Below, one piece after another: positions 1 to 13,030 of a stretch of 64,000 bases of DNA (position 1 is its first letter; each line of letters opens with the position of its first letter). Source of the stretch: Platynereis dumerilii. Taxonomy: Eukaryota; Annelida; Polychaeta; Phyllodocida; Nereididae. The stretch spans positions 124,001 through 188,000 of the forward strand of contig JAPTHN010000142.1 in assembly GCA_026936325.1 (NCBI GenBank), in the 5' to 3' direction. Made by a program: the position numbers and the translations under genes. The notes under the pieces are model-generated. The model made no database searches. It was given only the letters and a program-made list of their open reading frames with translations, and was not told the DNA's origin.

Positions 1-854
1 CTTCCGTGTTTCAACAGAAGCATTGTAGAGTAACTGTGGAGTACCAATGTAAATACACTACACAAAAACTGGCATTCACATGGCTATATTTCAAGAGCAT
101 CTTTTGCGTCAACAATAATAAGGGAAGTAGAATCGGAGAAGGGAGCAATTTCTGCCGATGCCACCAAGAAAAACAAGGGGAAAGGGGCGCTGTTGCAAAG
201 GAAATGCTCTAATTCCAAGGGGGGAAAAGTAAACACAAATGTTTACAACTTTCAAGGGCTGTGAAGGCTCAATGTTTATGAAATAGGAGCTGGTATTTGT
301 CCACAGATGTGGTTGGCAATGGGAAAAGGCACTCATCAAGATGTATCAATGTAGTGACAACACATCAGGCTAATAGTGGGCTCTTTGCTGAGCCAATGCT
401 GGGCCAGTACCGAGCGAATGCTGACAAACTAATGTTCCTGTTTCAGGGGATAAGGAAGAGAACTGTAGTAGGAAATAGGAGTACGGTAGTACTACAATGT
501 TTTTGGATTGAAAAATTTTTGCAGGAGTGTTGCTATTAAACTAATTCCAGATGGCACTTGATATTAACCATAAGAACTTCATTGTATCTTCATTCGTCCA
601 TTGTATCTTCATTCGTCCATAATGTGTGATGTCCAGATCTACTGCAATTACAGCTAAATTCAATTGAACATTTCTAAAAAGGGTTAAATTTTATTTAACA
701 GTGTTCACTATAAAAAATTCTGTAATCCTTTTAACTTTCTTCCAGGTACATGTTGTCTAGTCGTACTAACAAGTGTTACCCCTTCCATTTACTTACCCTT
801 GAAAAATTGTCCCACTCTCACAGCTACAGACTATGTGAATCTTTCTTCAGAGTT

Positions 855-999
855 TGATCAATATTATCAATCATTGCAAGATGTCTGAAGAAGATTGATA
901 TGGCTGGTGGGTCACCTGGTCTGACCGCGTGACCTTGACATTAGCGTCCTCTGGCGATAGAGCTAGTCAACGTTAGAATTTGAAAAAATGAGGTCATGC
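855..999 (-). repeat. Inverted copy of an interspersed repeat
   Basis: The reverse complement of this stretch matches 25,651-25,799 closely, and its paralogue 4,681-4,780 in part. The shared core includes the words GACTAGCTC and GCGGTCAGACCAGGTGACC. In copy 1 the two members lie inverted about 3.7 kb apart, so this is probably a short mobile repeat. No terminal structure was worked out. Confidence 0.7.
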
Positions 1000-2520
1000 T
1001 CGTTTCAAGTGACATTACAGGGGAGCAAGTTCACCAACTCTGAGACATGTATAATATTTTAAATTGATGTGAAGTTCACAAGCAATGATGCATTACACTA
1101 TGTACCATTATGATAATAGCAGGGACTGCGTTATGTCTGGTATTTGCAGTATGTTATTCTTAACCCAGAGAGATAAATGGCACCGTGAACTTGATGCAAT
1201 TTACTAAGGGGGACCTACACTGGAAAACAAAAGCGAAATAAACACCACAGCAACCGACCATGGTTCACTCTAGTGGCCCTTTTTGTCACAGGCAACCTCC
1301 TGTAACACTATAACACTGTAACACTCCAGCAGCTGATGTTTATGAACCTAACTCAGTTCTTGGGCAAAGGTATTTGGCACTCCATACATCAACACCACTC
1401 TCCCAAACATTTGTAAGGCAACTGTTTGGCTCCTGCAGCCAATCCCAATGGCCTATAAAATACACACAAGCAGAAAGGCAATGGGCTGAAGAAAAGGCTT
1501 GATGTGAACATCATTTGCATTAGGAGAGAGGCACAAGCCATCAGTTGCAGTTTCTTGATGAAGCTTTGGAAAGGTTGGCCAGCTTTCCAGGTTGAGGTTC
1601 ATTGAATAATATTTACGACATTCAGTCACACTACACTCTAGGACAGCATGGGCTGCTCAGTCAACAACTCGCACTGGCTACCTTCTCTAAGAGAGGACTC
1701 CCTGGTGTACAGGATTTGCTCATTGTGTGTGAACTCACAGAGTTATAAACTCTCACGGACTTTTGAAAACCCTGTGATAGACCACACACTGGCACATAGA
1801 GGCTTCAACATCAAGTTTTTTCTGTACATTATATGTAAATTTTGGATATGAAGACATTTTATCCTGCATGGAGATGAAATTACTAAATGTCTTCAACTGG
1901 ATATCAGACCATGATATTGAAGTAGTAACCACTTTCATCGACGGTGGGAAAAGGCTATAAATTTACCATTCAACACACTATAGGGTACAGTATACATATA
2001 TCCAAGATTTACAATACTTGGTATATTAATTTTGATGGTGAAGCACAAATTCTAGAAATATACCCTTCGCATTAGTATACTAGACATCAATTTGTGCGAT
2101 TACAGCCAAAGAGCTCTCCTGAAAAACTCTGACATGATAACCTACTTTTCGGCAGACCTGAGCACAGAATAGAAATCTTTAGGGAATACTCATTAGGAGA
2201 ACTACAGGATAATCCCATTACTACACCAAAGACTCAATTAAGCAGGGTGTCACATTGAGAAGGAACTCAAAGAGAACATCTCTACAGAACTCGAGCAGCA
2301 TTGTTCATTACTGAAGCCACCATTTAAGATCTTTAAAAGCAAGGGTGACCTTTTAAGCTGACTGCACATCAGAATGACACCTTGTGATTCGCAGTTGACT
2401 CGGGATTGACCGGGGAGTTGACTTGGAGTTGAATTGTAACTGAATCCTATCACTAAGAGCTGTAGGTTCCTAACCTGCTCCATCTCCAGATTCTGTATTC
2501 TTCCCAACAAGAGCATTGCA

Positions 2521-2570
2521 GGTTCACTGAAGGTTCACTGAAGCCCGAAGGTTCACTGAAGGTTCTCTGA
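2521..2570. repeat. 11-base minisatellite, copy 1
   Basis: About four units of GGTTCACTGAA, degenerate and interrupted. The paralogous array at 23,606-23,693 has eight perfect units, so the array expanded or was homogenised after the duplication. Confidence 0.85.
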
Positions 2571-3293
2571 GCAACAATCCAGGCGCACCATCCATTGCTC
2601 TGACACAATTGGGCCTTTTTGTGGCACAATCATCCCCTTTTCTGACACAGCCTGCCCTTTTCTGACACACTCTTGCCCTTACAAAACCATGAGACCTCAT
2701 TACACCCCTCAATGGTTGTCATAGCAACCAGGAGCAGTAGCATTCCTTGGCATGACCAGATAAATACTGTCAGCGTTCACAAACAGCCATTTGGAGCCAT
2801 GCCGCTGGGCTTAAATTTATAGCCTTTTTTCACCGTCAAAAAAGTGGTTATCACTTCAATATCATGGTCTGATATCTAGTTGAGGACATTCAACAATTCC
2901 ATCTTCATGCAGGTGAAAATGTCTCATATCCCAAATTTACTCAAATATACATTACACATAATGCGATCAGACAAAATCGCCCAACTGTTATTCAAATTGC
3001 ACATTGTCACCAAGGATGAATGTTTGGTCTTAATAACGTCTGATACATTCTAGTCATTGTGAGGATATTGACATTTTAAGAGCATGTGACAAGGCAGGCA
3101 GCCTGACAGGTTATAAACCAGCAATAGATCATTGCTGAAGAGTGGATGTCATAATCATGTAGGTCACCGACATCAATGAATTACTTCCGGTATATATTGA
3201 ATATTTCTTTTATGCAAAGTTTTTTAATAAGCCATGTCAAAACTGTCGTGAGGTATAGATTGACATAACTGGCATGCTAGGAGGGTATTTGAA

Positions 3294-3527
3294 ATGAGGA
3301 TGGCATGTTATAGGTCGGCCTTAGAATTGCAGATGAGCGTAGAGGAGCTCTCCACTATACAACAACATTTTATGCAAGCAGAGAACCAGGCCAGAGGCAG
3401 GCCAGCCTGTCATTTCCCAGCATTAAGGGTTTGCATAGAATCCATCAGGCGACTGATTCAGGACAGCCGTGTGGTGGATCTGGCAATCAGACAGCAGAAG
3501 ATCACCAACAGACAGCCATGGAAATAA
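3294..3527 (+). CDS. Hypothetical 77-residue ORF
   Basis: Not recognised. The ORF runs from ATG to stop, begins MRMACYRSALELQMS and ends RQPWK. The middle is rich in charged and aliphatic residues, could form amphipathic helices, and has one HF-x6-N stretch. No signal peptide, membrane segment or zinc motif is seen. The paralogous stretch at 24,435-24,607 lacks 59 bases near the start, which breaks the frame there. The remaining 57 codons differ by about four silent and five replacement changes, which is little evidence of selection. The ORF overlaps the start of the 13-base minisatellite in another frame. It may be a chance ORF or a relic. Confidence 0.2.
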   Translation: MRMACYRSALELQMSVEELSTIQQHFMQAENQARGRPACHFPALRVCIESIRRLIQDSRVVDLAIRQQKITNRQPWK

Positions 3528-3535
3528 CCATTGAG

Positions 3536-3719
3536 ACAGCATATGGAGACAAAATATGGAGACAGAATATTCAGACAGAATATGGAGACAGAATATGGAG
3601 ACAGAATATGGAGACAGAATATGGAGACAGAATATGGAGACAGCATATGGAAACAGCATATGGAGACAGCAAATGGAAACAGCATATGGAGACAGCATAT
3701 GGAGACAGAATATGGAGCC
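3536..3719. repeat. 13-base minisatellite, copy 1
   Basis: About fourteen units of ATGGAGACAGAAT, with variants in which the AAT is CAT and GAGAC is GAAAC. Because 13 x 3 is 39, three units read through every frame without stops. This gives spurious long ORFs (METEYGDRIWRQN repeats) on both strands. The copy 2 array is shorter. Confidence 0.92.
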
Positions 3720-3927
3720 ACTGGCCATTCTGCCGGGGTAACCCATAACAACCATCCATGGCAACCATCTCTGACAACTTCCACAACCATGGGCTATGTG
3801 GCACCATCATTATTAGCCATCTATGGCACAAGATGGTGGTGCTACACAAATAATGGCAAAAGTTTGCAGCAATGATGGCAACAAATGACCACCAATGACA
3901 ACCATTGATGCCTCCATGGCTATAATG

Positions 3928-4094
3928 CAACTCCTGTAATACAATCTGGCCACACAACTCCTGCCACACCATTCCTGCTAACAACTCCTGCCACACCATT
4001 CCTGCCACACAACTCCTGCCACACATCTCCTGCCACAAATCTCCTGCCACAAATCTCCTGCCACAAATCTCCTGCCATACAACTACTGCCATAT
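3928..4094. repeat. 14-base minisatellite, copy 1
   Basis: About eleven units around CTCCTGCCACACAA, with a run of three CTCCTGCCACAAAT units at the right. Copy 2 (24,943-25,068) has a different local variant, CTCTGGCCACGCGA, repeated at its left. The two arrays were therefore homogenised separately. Confidence 0.9.
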
Positions 4095-4680
4095 GGCCAG
4101 TTCAAAGGCTGCAGAGACTTGTCATTTTGGAGGGAGTGTTTGTCTCTACCAAAAGCCACCTATTACAAGCTGAGGTGGATACTGATCCAGTAAAACTCCA
4201 ATGGTATGGAATATAACATTTCTATTCTGTCGCACAAATGATGCACATTAGAGTGCAACATCTATTTCCAATAAATATAATCTGTCAAGTAAAAAATGCT
4301 CATGATGAAAAGCGCTATATGCATACATTCCCAACCTGATGTTTAGATAGAGACCGTATCAATACTCATTGCTGCCTGTGTCCTTTAACATGTCCTTACA
4401 ACCAGGTTGAACAGGAGGTTTCTCAGCAGCTGTTAGTGGATGGTGTAGGGAGTCCCATTCAAAGGAGTGACAAGCAACACTGATGAGCTACATGGGTGAC
4501 ACCTAGCAGACGTCTTGTGGTCGTTTTACTGCGTTGTAGCCACAGAAGGCCTGCCACAAGACCGGCAGCTCACTAGCCCTGCTCAGATTTATGAGTGTCC
4601 GTCTCCAAGGCCCTTTTGGCCAAAGAACTCCTAGATTAGCCAGCCTCCACCAGAACCTCCCACCAGGTCACTCAAACCTG

Positions 4681-4800
4681 CCTGACACCATTTCTTCAAA
4701 TTTTAACGTTGACTAGCTCTATCACCATAGGACACTAATGTCAAGGTCATGCGGTCAGACCAGGTGACCTGTCTGCAAATTTAAACTTCTGCAAGCACTT
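4681..4800 (+). repeat. Direct-orientation copy of the 855-999 repeat (copy 1)
   Basis: Partial match to the reverse complement of 855-999. The matching word runs through GACTAGCTCTATCACCA and GCGGTCAGACCAGGTGACC. The right part has diverged from the paralogous copy at 25,651-25,799, which keeps a longer match. Confidence 0.6.
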
Positions 4801-5894
4801 ACAAATATTGAATGGTTCACAGTCTGAAGCAGAGGCTTTATTGCCGCAGGATGAAACCAATTTTCAAATTAGGATTAAGGTTACCACATGCCCTCTTGCA
4901 GTCAGAGAACAGTTTAGAGGAAACAAGCAGTAGTAGGCAATTGAGTTAGCAACCAAACCATCCTATACAAAATCTTTAAAAGCTGTGATTTTACCATAGA
5001 AATGATAAGAACTATTTTTAACAGTTTATAATGAAAGCATCACATGCTGCCCCACAACTGTCGTATCATTGCCAGCTGCAGTTTGCACTTTGAAAATGCA
5101 TGTACAGTATCTGACCCATGATACAACAGTAACAACAGTCCAGAAACAAACATTTTCAGATTCCAAGCAGATGATTTGATGCAGAGTCAATCACACCTGC
5201 TGTCCGTCATATTCACCAAGCAACCTTTGCACAACCCCAGACCTTGCAAGTGAAACACACATAGGCCTACAAGGGACAACATACATGCAACATTAACACC
5301 GTGTTAATGCCTGTTAATGCCATCACAGCATAAACCACCTGAGCACCTGATCACTTGCTTGAGCAGTGAGCCATGCAGCCAGGGAGATTTTAGGCATCAT
5401 GAAAGATGGGGGTTTCATCCAGTAGGAGTGTTCATCCCTCACTTTGACACAGATGAGCTTTTCACTGTGAATAATGGTGGGGTGAGCTCAGCAGTACTTT
5501 GCCATTGTCACTGAGCCTCCTTGAGCCAGTCTGCCAGGCAGAGATCTGCAGAGGCTACAACACCCTGGGCAGCACCCCTTAGTAACACCTGACCAATGTG
5601 TTTCAAAGGCACTCTTCACAGAAATCCACATTGAAATTCATTTGTAATTACAGCAGTCTGACTCACCAAGAATCTCGCAGTGTTAAAATATTGCATATCT
5701 GCATTCTTTTGTGCATCTTAAGACCAGTAATTAGGGGCTGCACATATTTGAGATTGCCACATCACTGAAATAGGGAGGTTCCGGTTCCGGTTCCGGCTTT
5801 CTGCCTCTTCCTGTCTAGATGCCCCCATTAATTTCGGCTAGTTTCAGGCCTATTATCTAATTTATTTCAAATACCTGTGCTTTGCTGTTGTTTT

Positions 5895-5999
5895 CCAAAT
5901 GTGTTGATATTAAAAGGTCATGCAAGTAATGAGAACTATTTTCAGGATATAATTTTTGCTGATGCTGCAAGATTAAAATAAACTTTACTCTCAAAACAT
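5895..5999. other. Block identical between duplication copies (copy 1 side)
   Basis: About 105 bases from CAAATGTGTTGATATT to CTCAAAACATCA show no difference from the paralogous stretch near 26,880-26,985. The flanking sequence on both sides differs at several percent. It has no long ORF. It could be a conserved element, a gene-conversion tract or chance. Confidence 0.6.
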
Positions 6000-8900
6000 C
6001 AGGATAATTATACTTTTGCATATGTATATTCCATAGTCAGCAGATATTTTGGTTGTACGCTATCTAGTTTAGTTATAGGTAAAATGCAGCAAGATAGCTA
6101 CGTGAAGCATCTCTTCTATGTAAGATGCTAGGAGCAGATTGAATCAGATTCTGATGAAGAATTTTACTATAGAGATTCTCGCTTTTACCAAGTGCTAAAA
6201 GACTTCAGCCTTCGGTCATTTTGATTATAGGCCTATACTGCACCCAACATTAGCCAACCACTATACATGTAAACCAGTGCATCTAAGGTGGTGTCCTCTG
6301 CACCTCCTTCCGCTGTGAACAGGTGTGCAGCCATCTTCCATGGGAGCAGTGAAGCGAAAGCTCAGCTTCCCAGACATTATCCTGGTCCCAGGAGACGCAA
6401 TCCTCATCCAGGATTAATTCCGCAAGGTTTCATATATAGTGATAGAATCTAGTCCAGGGGCATCTCCACAGATAGGCGGATACCAAAGACCCATTAATGC
6501 ATTGAATCAAAATAGTCCAACTTCCAAACTCCTTTTATCTTTTAAGTAGCCACCTACTCGAGCAGCGGACCACCTCAGGGAATCCCATCGCAAGCCAAAA
6601 AGGCTCAAGGTCTTTCTCTGACACTTCTGCCAGATGGGCATGATCACCTCACACTTAGCTAAATTACAGATAGATAGATATGGTAATTGCAGCCCTCTAA
6701 GCCCAGCTCTGGATTAATTCAAGGAATCTCATTCCCCAGAAGCAGCAACTTCAAGTGGAAGTCTTTCAGAAATGATTCCAGGATGATAAGAGTCGTAAAT
6801 GCACAACCAGGAAGTGCACTAGTAACAATGGCACACACACATTTGCCAAAAGTATTACTCTCACAGGTATCCAATAATGAATTTGTTGCCTTCAAAGTAG
6901 CAAACCCTTGCCATCGAACGTCAATCACCCGTCAATGTCTTCATAATGAAAAAAATCCTTATTTGTGGGTCATGTGACCATCTATGTACTATGTAGAATG
7001 TTGACCTCACCACCCACGAAGCCACTGATCTGACGACACTCCTTGATGACCTTGAGTCAATCAGCAAGGTCAAAGCGCCGAGGTCAGACCTAGTGAACCC
7101 TCGAGCATTATCGCCAACTTATTGATCAGCTTCTCGGGGGATGCCTCAGCTGGCTATAAGCTAGTCTGTGTCTCCTCTCTTAAGCCCTAAATGTACATCA
7201 AGGCATCAAGTCAAGCGTTAAGGTCCTTTATAAGAGCCCCGGTAACATATCAGCAGTCTTGCTGGCCCTTCATTATGGGCAAGCATTTCACGCGGGCTAC
7301 TGGCTTGGAGGCCTCCTTAAAAGGTTGTTTGCAACAACAGACCCATTGCCTCAAAAGCTTAATCAATGCCATGTTCAAGTACAGGCATTAGACTACCAAA
7401 CCAGGCAGTATAGCCCGTTTAGAACAGCTCACTTACTCTACGTATCTTGCCTGAAATGCCTAGGGGGGAAACTGAAAACATTGTAATTTCAGTCCTGGAA
7501 GCTGCAGGCAAAACAGACATGCATATCTTAATGAAACTACGTGAAGCCAGAGTAACATCAAATTAATAGACGTTGGCCAAATTCAATTTAGCTATTTGCA
7601 TAAATCTGGTTTGAGTATTGTCTGACAGGGAATGCTGCGCAGAACCAAGTTATAGACCAATGCTCTCCAATCAGCAGAGCTTTATGTCATGTCTGATTCT
7701 CCTCAGTCTACATTACGACAGCTCATTCGGTCCCCTAAAATCTAGGGTTTCCTGGATTATGGCTTTCTTGAAAAGTTTCTTGGAGCTATTTCTTGTAGAT
7801 TTAAGATTCCAATGAAAATCCAAGAGGAAGAATTCCAATGACAACTCACCGTCTGGATGCCGCAGCAAAGTATGAAGTGAACAGGATGGACTTACTAAAA
7901 GTGATGGTCATTATCAGTAATATTAGTGAAGGACCTTGTAAAGACTCCGTATACACTGAGAATGACCTTAGGAAGTTGATAAGACAGGGGTCGGACAGGA
8001 GGCAAGGTCCTGAGTCTGGCAAGGAAAGATAGTGGGTGAGGAATCAGATAAGAAGCAGCAGAGTTTGTGAACGGTCAAGCGCTGGTCAGACGATTGGTGC
8101 TATTGATCGCTCAAGTGCCGGAAGTAAGGTGTATGAGGTCAGTCCAGGAGGAAGAAGGGGCTTTATAGAATGTGCAGCGAGGAATCTGCCATGGGGGCTC
8201 TTGTTCAATTTCACAGACATGTGAGGACAGGGCGATGCTCCCAGAGCATCTTTGTCGCGATAGACCTCCACAGGCCACCCCTCACTCAGCCTCATTCTGG
8301 TTCCCACACACATCATCACGGTGCTTGAACGAGGCAGAAAGAGTCACAATCAAAGGGTTCCAAGTCCCTTACCATGAGCCCTGAACATGTCTTCCTATTT
8401 GCTATTCCCCTGGACATTGTGGCGAGGGACACCGCTCAAATAGCTATACACAGGAGACCCACACTGCCAGTCTTTGCCAGCACAATGAGCACAGGCGCAA
8501 ATAAAGCTTCTTTTCCACACAAATCAATCTGTGGCGGCACCACCAAGACTGGTATGTTTGACCACATCAGAGGCCGATGAGGACAAGCCAGTCTCCACTT
8601 GTCATATGTGACTTCCATCTTTGTTCATTCACAGTATGCAAGCTACTGCAAGGGTTGCTAACCTTGCCACCTCGTGAATGCTTGAATCCTGTGCAATGCA
8701 TAGGGCATAAATAAGGCTGTAGAATATTACCACCAGCAAATATACTGACATGGCATGACATATCTAGTCCACTAGAAATAACTGCCATCATTCTGCCTCG
8801 CCAGCAGCAGCCAACTTAATCGACATGGAATATCTACTGCCTTAAGAAATGCAGGCTGGCAAAAGGCTGTTCCATGATGTTTTTTTTTTATTACTGCATC

Positions 8901-11292
8901 ACCAGAAACCACATATAATACTATATGTTAGGGTATGGAGCATTTTTTAATGGATTTATGGTTATGCAATAGGCGTAGACATAACTGACCAATGGAAAAG
9001 ACATTGCTGTCCTACTGACATATACCTTAGATTGCAAGAACTATATACATTTATCATCCAACCTACCACAGAAGGTGACTAAGACTAAGCTCCAGAAAAA
9101 GGGACAAATGTAATTTACATGTTGATTACTAGCGCAATGATTAACCTCCCCGGTGATTGTTTCTCATAATATTAAACCAGTAATGTTGCTGTTGATTCAC
9201 TTACCCAAGCAATTTGGAGGCTTGTGATGTTGTCGATTTGGCCAAGTTGAATCAACATGGACCCATGTCTGGAAATGAGCTTCATGCCAATTAATGGTTT
9301 CCATCAGGCAGCCAATGTGGACCTGGCCAGGACATCAGATCAACCATGGCAAGAAATGTTTCACTTGCAACTTATCACCTTGAATTGAGCTAGATTCTCT
9401 CATGCCTTCTTTGGTCTCTTTGATTGCGGGTCCTGTGAGGAGCTTCTTCAATTTGTACTGTGAAACCCTTGAGACGAGTCCACATAAAGAATTTATCCAG
9501 GTTAGATTCATGTGGAAAATTATTTGGCCAGTTCAACTTGAGAGCGGTCAGGAAGTTGTAGAGTATAACATAGATCAATGTTAAGTGCATTATGATGTGG
9601 AGACCTCTAAAATGTTGCAGATCAAGCAAAAGAACTGAGTAGATGTTACCATAAGTTGACAAATTGACAGTGTCAATGCAATGGATAGGTCTGTTGTGAG
9701 GTCATTAATGTCCACTAGCAGCTGAATGCAATGCCACATGAACGTAATATATATGCCAAACCGTCAATCCTTAATGTTTAGAAAATTTTTTAGCCAGATT
9801 AATCTCCATCTCATCCTCCACATCTTTAGACCTTATGAGTATGAGCAGCAATAAATAATGTATGCAATAAGCAACCTTCATCCTCAAATAATTAGCTGAG
9901 CCATTTACATCTTTTGCCATTTTATGAGTTATTTGTCGTGCTTGCAGCAATTAAACCACTGCTGCCTCAACCATGAATTTGACATAAAGAGGTTTTTCTT
10001 GAACCAAACAAAAACTCAAAAGGACAGACATGATAAGAAATTATTCTTGGCTAATCCTCCATGTTCTAGGGCAATTATGAAAGATTATACAGGGATTAAT
10101 ACAGGGATTAACAAAATTAATACATAGATTAAAATCTGCCACGGGTTGGTCAGAGTCCTTCCAGAAGCAGCTGTTTAATGGATCAACGAACTAATCTCCA
10201 TTTCATGCAGAAGATATCCCAATGCCGTCAGTGTCATTTGAAAAGCAACAATATTTTCCATCCAGAGCATTTTATTTTTAATGAGATCTACGAAAAGAAA
10301 GCACAGAGAATATCAAGTGAGATAATTTTGGTCAGGCATCTCCAATGGCTTTGGGTTTGGGGAATGTAGACGCCCAATTAAGATAGACCAACAATAAGCA
10401 CATGCAGAAATGCCACAGGCAACAACATCCCTCCCACTGAGTATCTGGTGTATGTCCTGTGTGAGGAAGCCAATTAGACAACGAAAAGGTGTTGCAGCAC
10501 CATGTATACATTGTTATAGAAATTTAGTGATAAAGTATGTGATTACTGCATGAGCTAACCAGTTACATTACTTATATAATACTCCAGGTATTGGCAGGTG
10601 GTCCAGGATCATTGCCAAGGAAGTGTAAGTTGCCATTTAATAATATCATCTCCACTGTATTGCCTCTTGATTCCTGCTCTCTCCACCTTCTTCCGTGCAA
10701 TTATTTGAGTGAGTACCACATGCTGGGCAATTAACAGTCAGTGTGAGTCAGATATCTCCCATATAACCCCTCTAGGTGTATACTTGAAATTGCAAAATGT
10801 GACAAACAACAATGAACGTCTTCCATCCCATATCTCTTCCTGGAAAGGAAAACGATTTTGTCTTCATTAAAACAACCAATAGCAAGAGGCTGTGCCTGAC
10901 AATGTGGCTGAGTAGTGCACAAGTGCAGGCAAACCATTCCTATTTCATGATTGCCAACAATTTTCTTTCCCCCTTCTTCTATCTTATTATTTGGTTTCAC
11001 TTAATTAGAAAGATAATTTACGAACTGACCAGGCTTAAAAGGACAGACAGCAACCATATGCCGATGAGGCAACATGCACGGGCTCAAATCCGGATCCGGT
11101 TAGTAACCCAACTACAACAAGCTTAGTACTACTGAGCTAGTGTCCAGTAGATTAGTAACAATGAGATTAATGATTGCAGTAATTTTCATTTATCCAATGC
11201 CGAAAAAAGAAATGTACATTGCATTACCATGGTGACACAAATCAACAGAATTCTCTTCGGTTAACTTAAGAAAAAGGAGATAAAAGGGAATA

Positions 11293-11640
11293 CAGCCTGT
11301 GGGTAATGAAGTAGCCCTGAATTGCTAATAGGTCCTTAATTCAGAAGGTCTTCTGCAAGTCAGATGAGGAATGTAAATGCCCTCCTCAGAAATCTTCACA
11401 AGCATATCACAAAGGATCAACAGTGTCCTTTTCTTGGTCCAGCCCTGGACTCCTCTGGGAGTGGTTAAAACGAAGGTTAGACATTTAGCGAAAGCCAGAG
11501 GAACTTAAGAAAACCTCACCAGGGACTTGTGCAGCTTCCTGCTACTAGTGCTAGTTCCTACTAATCCTCCAGGGTCAGTGAAGGTCATTTTATTGATTGC
11601 TTTGCTCGCTGGTCAATTGTCCGCTTAAGTGCATAAATGC
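11293..11640. other. Highly conserved block between duplication copies
   Basis: Against about 35,408-35,745 I count seven or so substitutions and one 9-base indel over about 345 positions. The stretch about 400 bases downstream (12,000-12,200) shows about thirty differences in 195. Open stretches of 50-55 codons exist on both strands but none is recognised. Candidates are a regulatory element, an unrecognised exon or recent gene conversion. Confidence 0.6.
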
Positions 11641-13030
11641 CCTAAGGTCTTATACTTCAAGATCCTTCAAGATCACATGTATACTACGGCAATTTAGAGC
11701 CCACAGATATATACATTTATATTGTGTAAATCATAGAAACAAGGTTGAATTGCAAGGGTCTAGTCCTCAGAGGGCATTCTGAGAAATTAGGTAGAGGTTT
11801 TGGTTCACATCTCATTGCTGTAAAGTCATCAAGATATGTCTGGGGCGACACCAAGGACAAGCCACATCTACACGTTTCTAAAGAACCGCATACAGTACGA
11901 AATGTTGAGCATTTTATGTCAATATGTCATGGTTTTCTCAGCCATATTTGAACTTTTGAATTTCACTTAAATTAATTCAAAATCAAAGCACATATGAACC
12001 TAGTTAAAAAAATTGGCTCAAATTCGAGAAGACAACTTTCAAATCCAAAGGAGGGGTTCAATGAAAAACCTTCGAAATCTATGCACCCTGCTTGTTCTCT
12101 CAGAAAATAAACATCTAAGTTTCTCACTTTGATCAATTTCTCCTCTGCTGATACTGAGCAAACAGCAGGTTGCAAACTGTGAAGTACACAAAACTGATGA
12201 AAACTTCTGCTTGATGGCCAACCCAATTTATATGGTAATTTACAGCAGACATACTAGGCTCAGATATATTGTCAAAGAACAAAATCATATCGAAAGCAAC
12301 CAAGCTTATGGAGCTGGAAAAAGATAAAATACTGAAAGGATATCTGTTCTATGCTGGCAGGGGCCAGTTGAATCAAGAAATAAAATTCTGGATAAAATTG
12401 CCATTCAAACAAACCGAGGATAATGCAAAGCAACACTGCAACAGTGGAGCCATAAAGCAACAAAGAAATTCTACAGCACAATTCAAGGTGAACTTGTGGG
12501 GATTTCTTCCAGTAATTTCACAAAAACGTTTCTAAAATGAGTACTCTGTTAAATTTATGGGGGCATTTAGGGGAATTTAATGTCAATGGCCCGTGCAGAA
12601 TACGCAGTTCAAGCTGGCTGCGATGAGGAGATATCAATCACCTCGATTTTGCAATACAGCAACTATTTTAAGAGGGGTTATGGCCCTTCAAATATTAGCA
12701 GTTCAGAGAAGTTATTGAGAATTGGCAAATATTCTGACCAATAAGGCGAGGTCTGTTTGTCTACCGACATATTGCAGTTTCTTTGATTTTGGATGCCGCA
12801 AATATTGCAGTCGGAAGATAGACATTTCTGGCCCATCCCACAACACAAAGAGAAGCAGAGGTGAGCTCAGCTGATTGCCCTTGTATGCCAGAGTATTGCA
12901 TTTGATATTGTTGTCATGAGTGATAATATGAGAATCTAGTGATAATTTGAGAAGTGAGTGATATTGGGGGAACGAGGACAAAGTGGAACAGGGCAATTGT
13001 GAATCAGCAACTGATGTTATGACCAATCAT

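Larger units (their letters stand above)
1..13030. repeat. Segmental duplication, copy 1 (5' end outside window)
   Basis: Read by eye, this stretch aligns collinearly with 22,320-37,060. Position 1 corresponds to about 22,320, position 1,583 to about 22,640, and the match fades near 13,030 / 37,060. Similarity runs from almost identical (5,895-5,999 and 11,293-11,640) to about 85% (for example 12,000-12,200), with many small indels. Bases 320-1,582 are missing from copy 2, but 320-600 reappear in the solo head block at 19,473-20,610, so copy 2 has lost them. The copy carries three minisatellites and many short ORFs, none recognised. Apart from those, no gene is seen. Confidence 0.9.

Noticed and set aside
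3431-3875. Long ORFs with METEYGD/IWRQN repeats on both strands
   Set aside because: They are produced by the 13-base minisatellite, which has no stops in any frame. Unit number and frame differ between the duplicates.
7191-7391. 66-codon ORF intact in both duplication copies (also 28,074-28,274)
   Set aside because: About five silent and eight replacement differences, including Arg-Trp and Lys-Glu, fit neutral change rather than a protein under selection.
8036-8224. 62-codon ORF intact in both copies (also 28,933-29,121)
   Set aside because: Short, with most differences replacing residues, overlapped by an open minus frame. No domain and no gene context.
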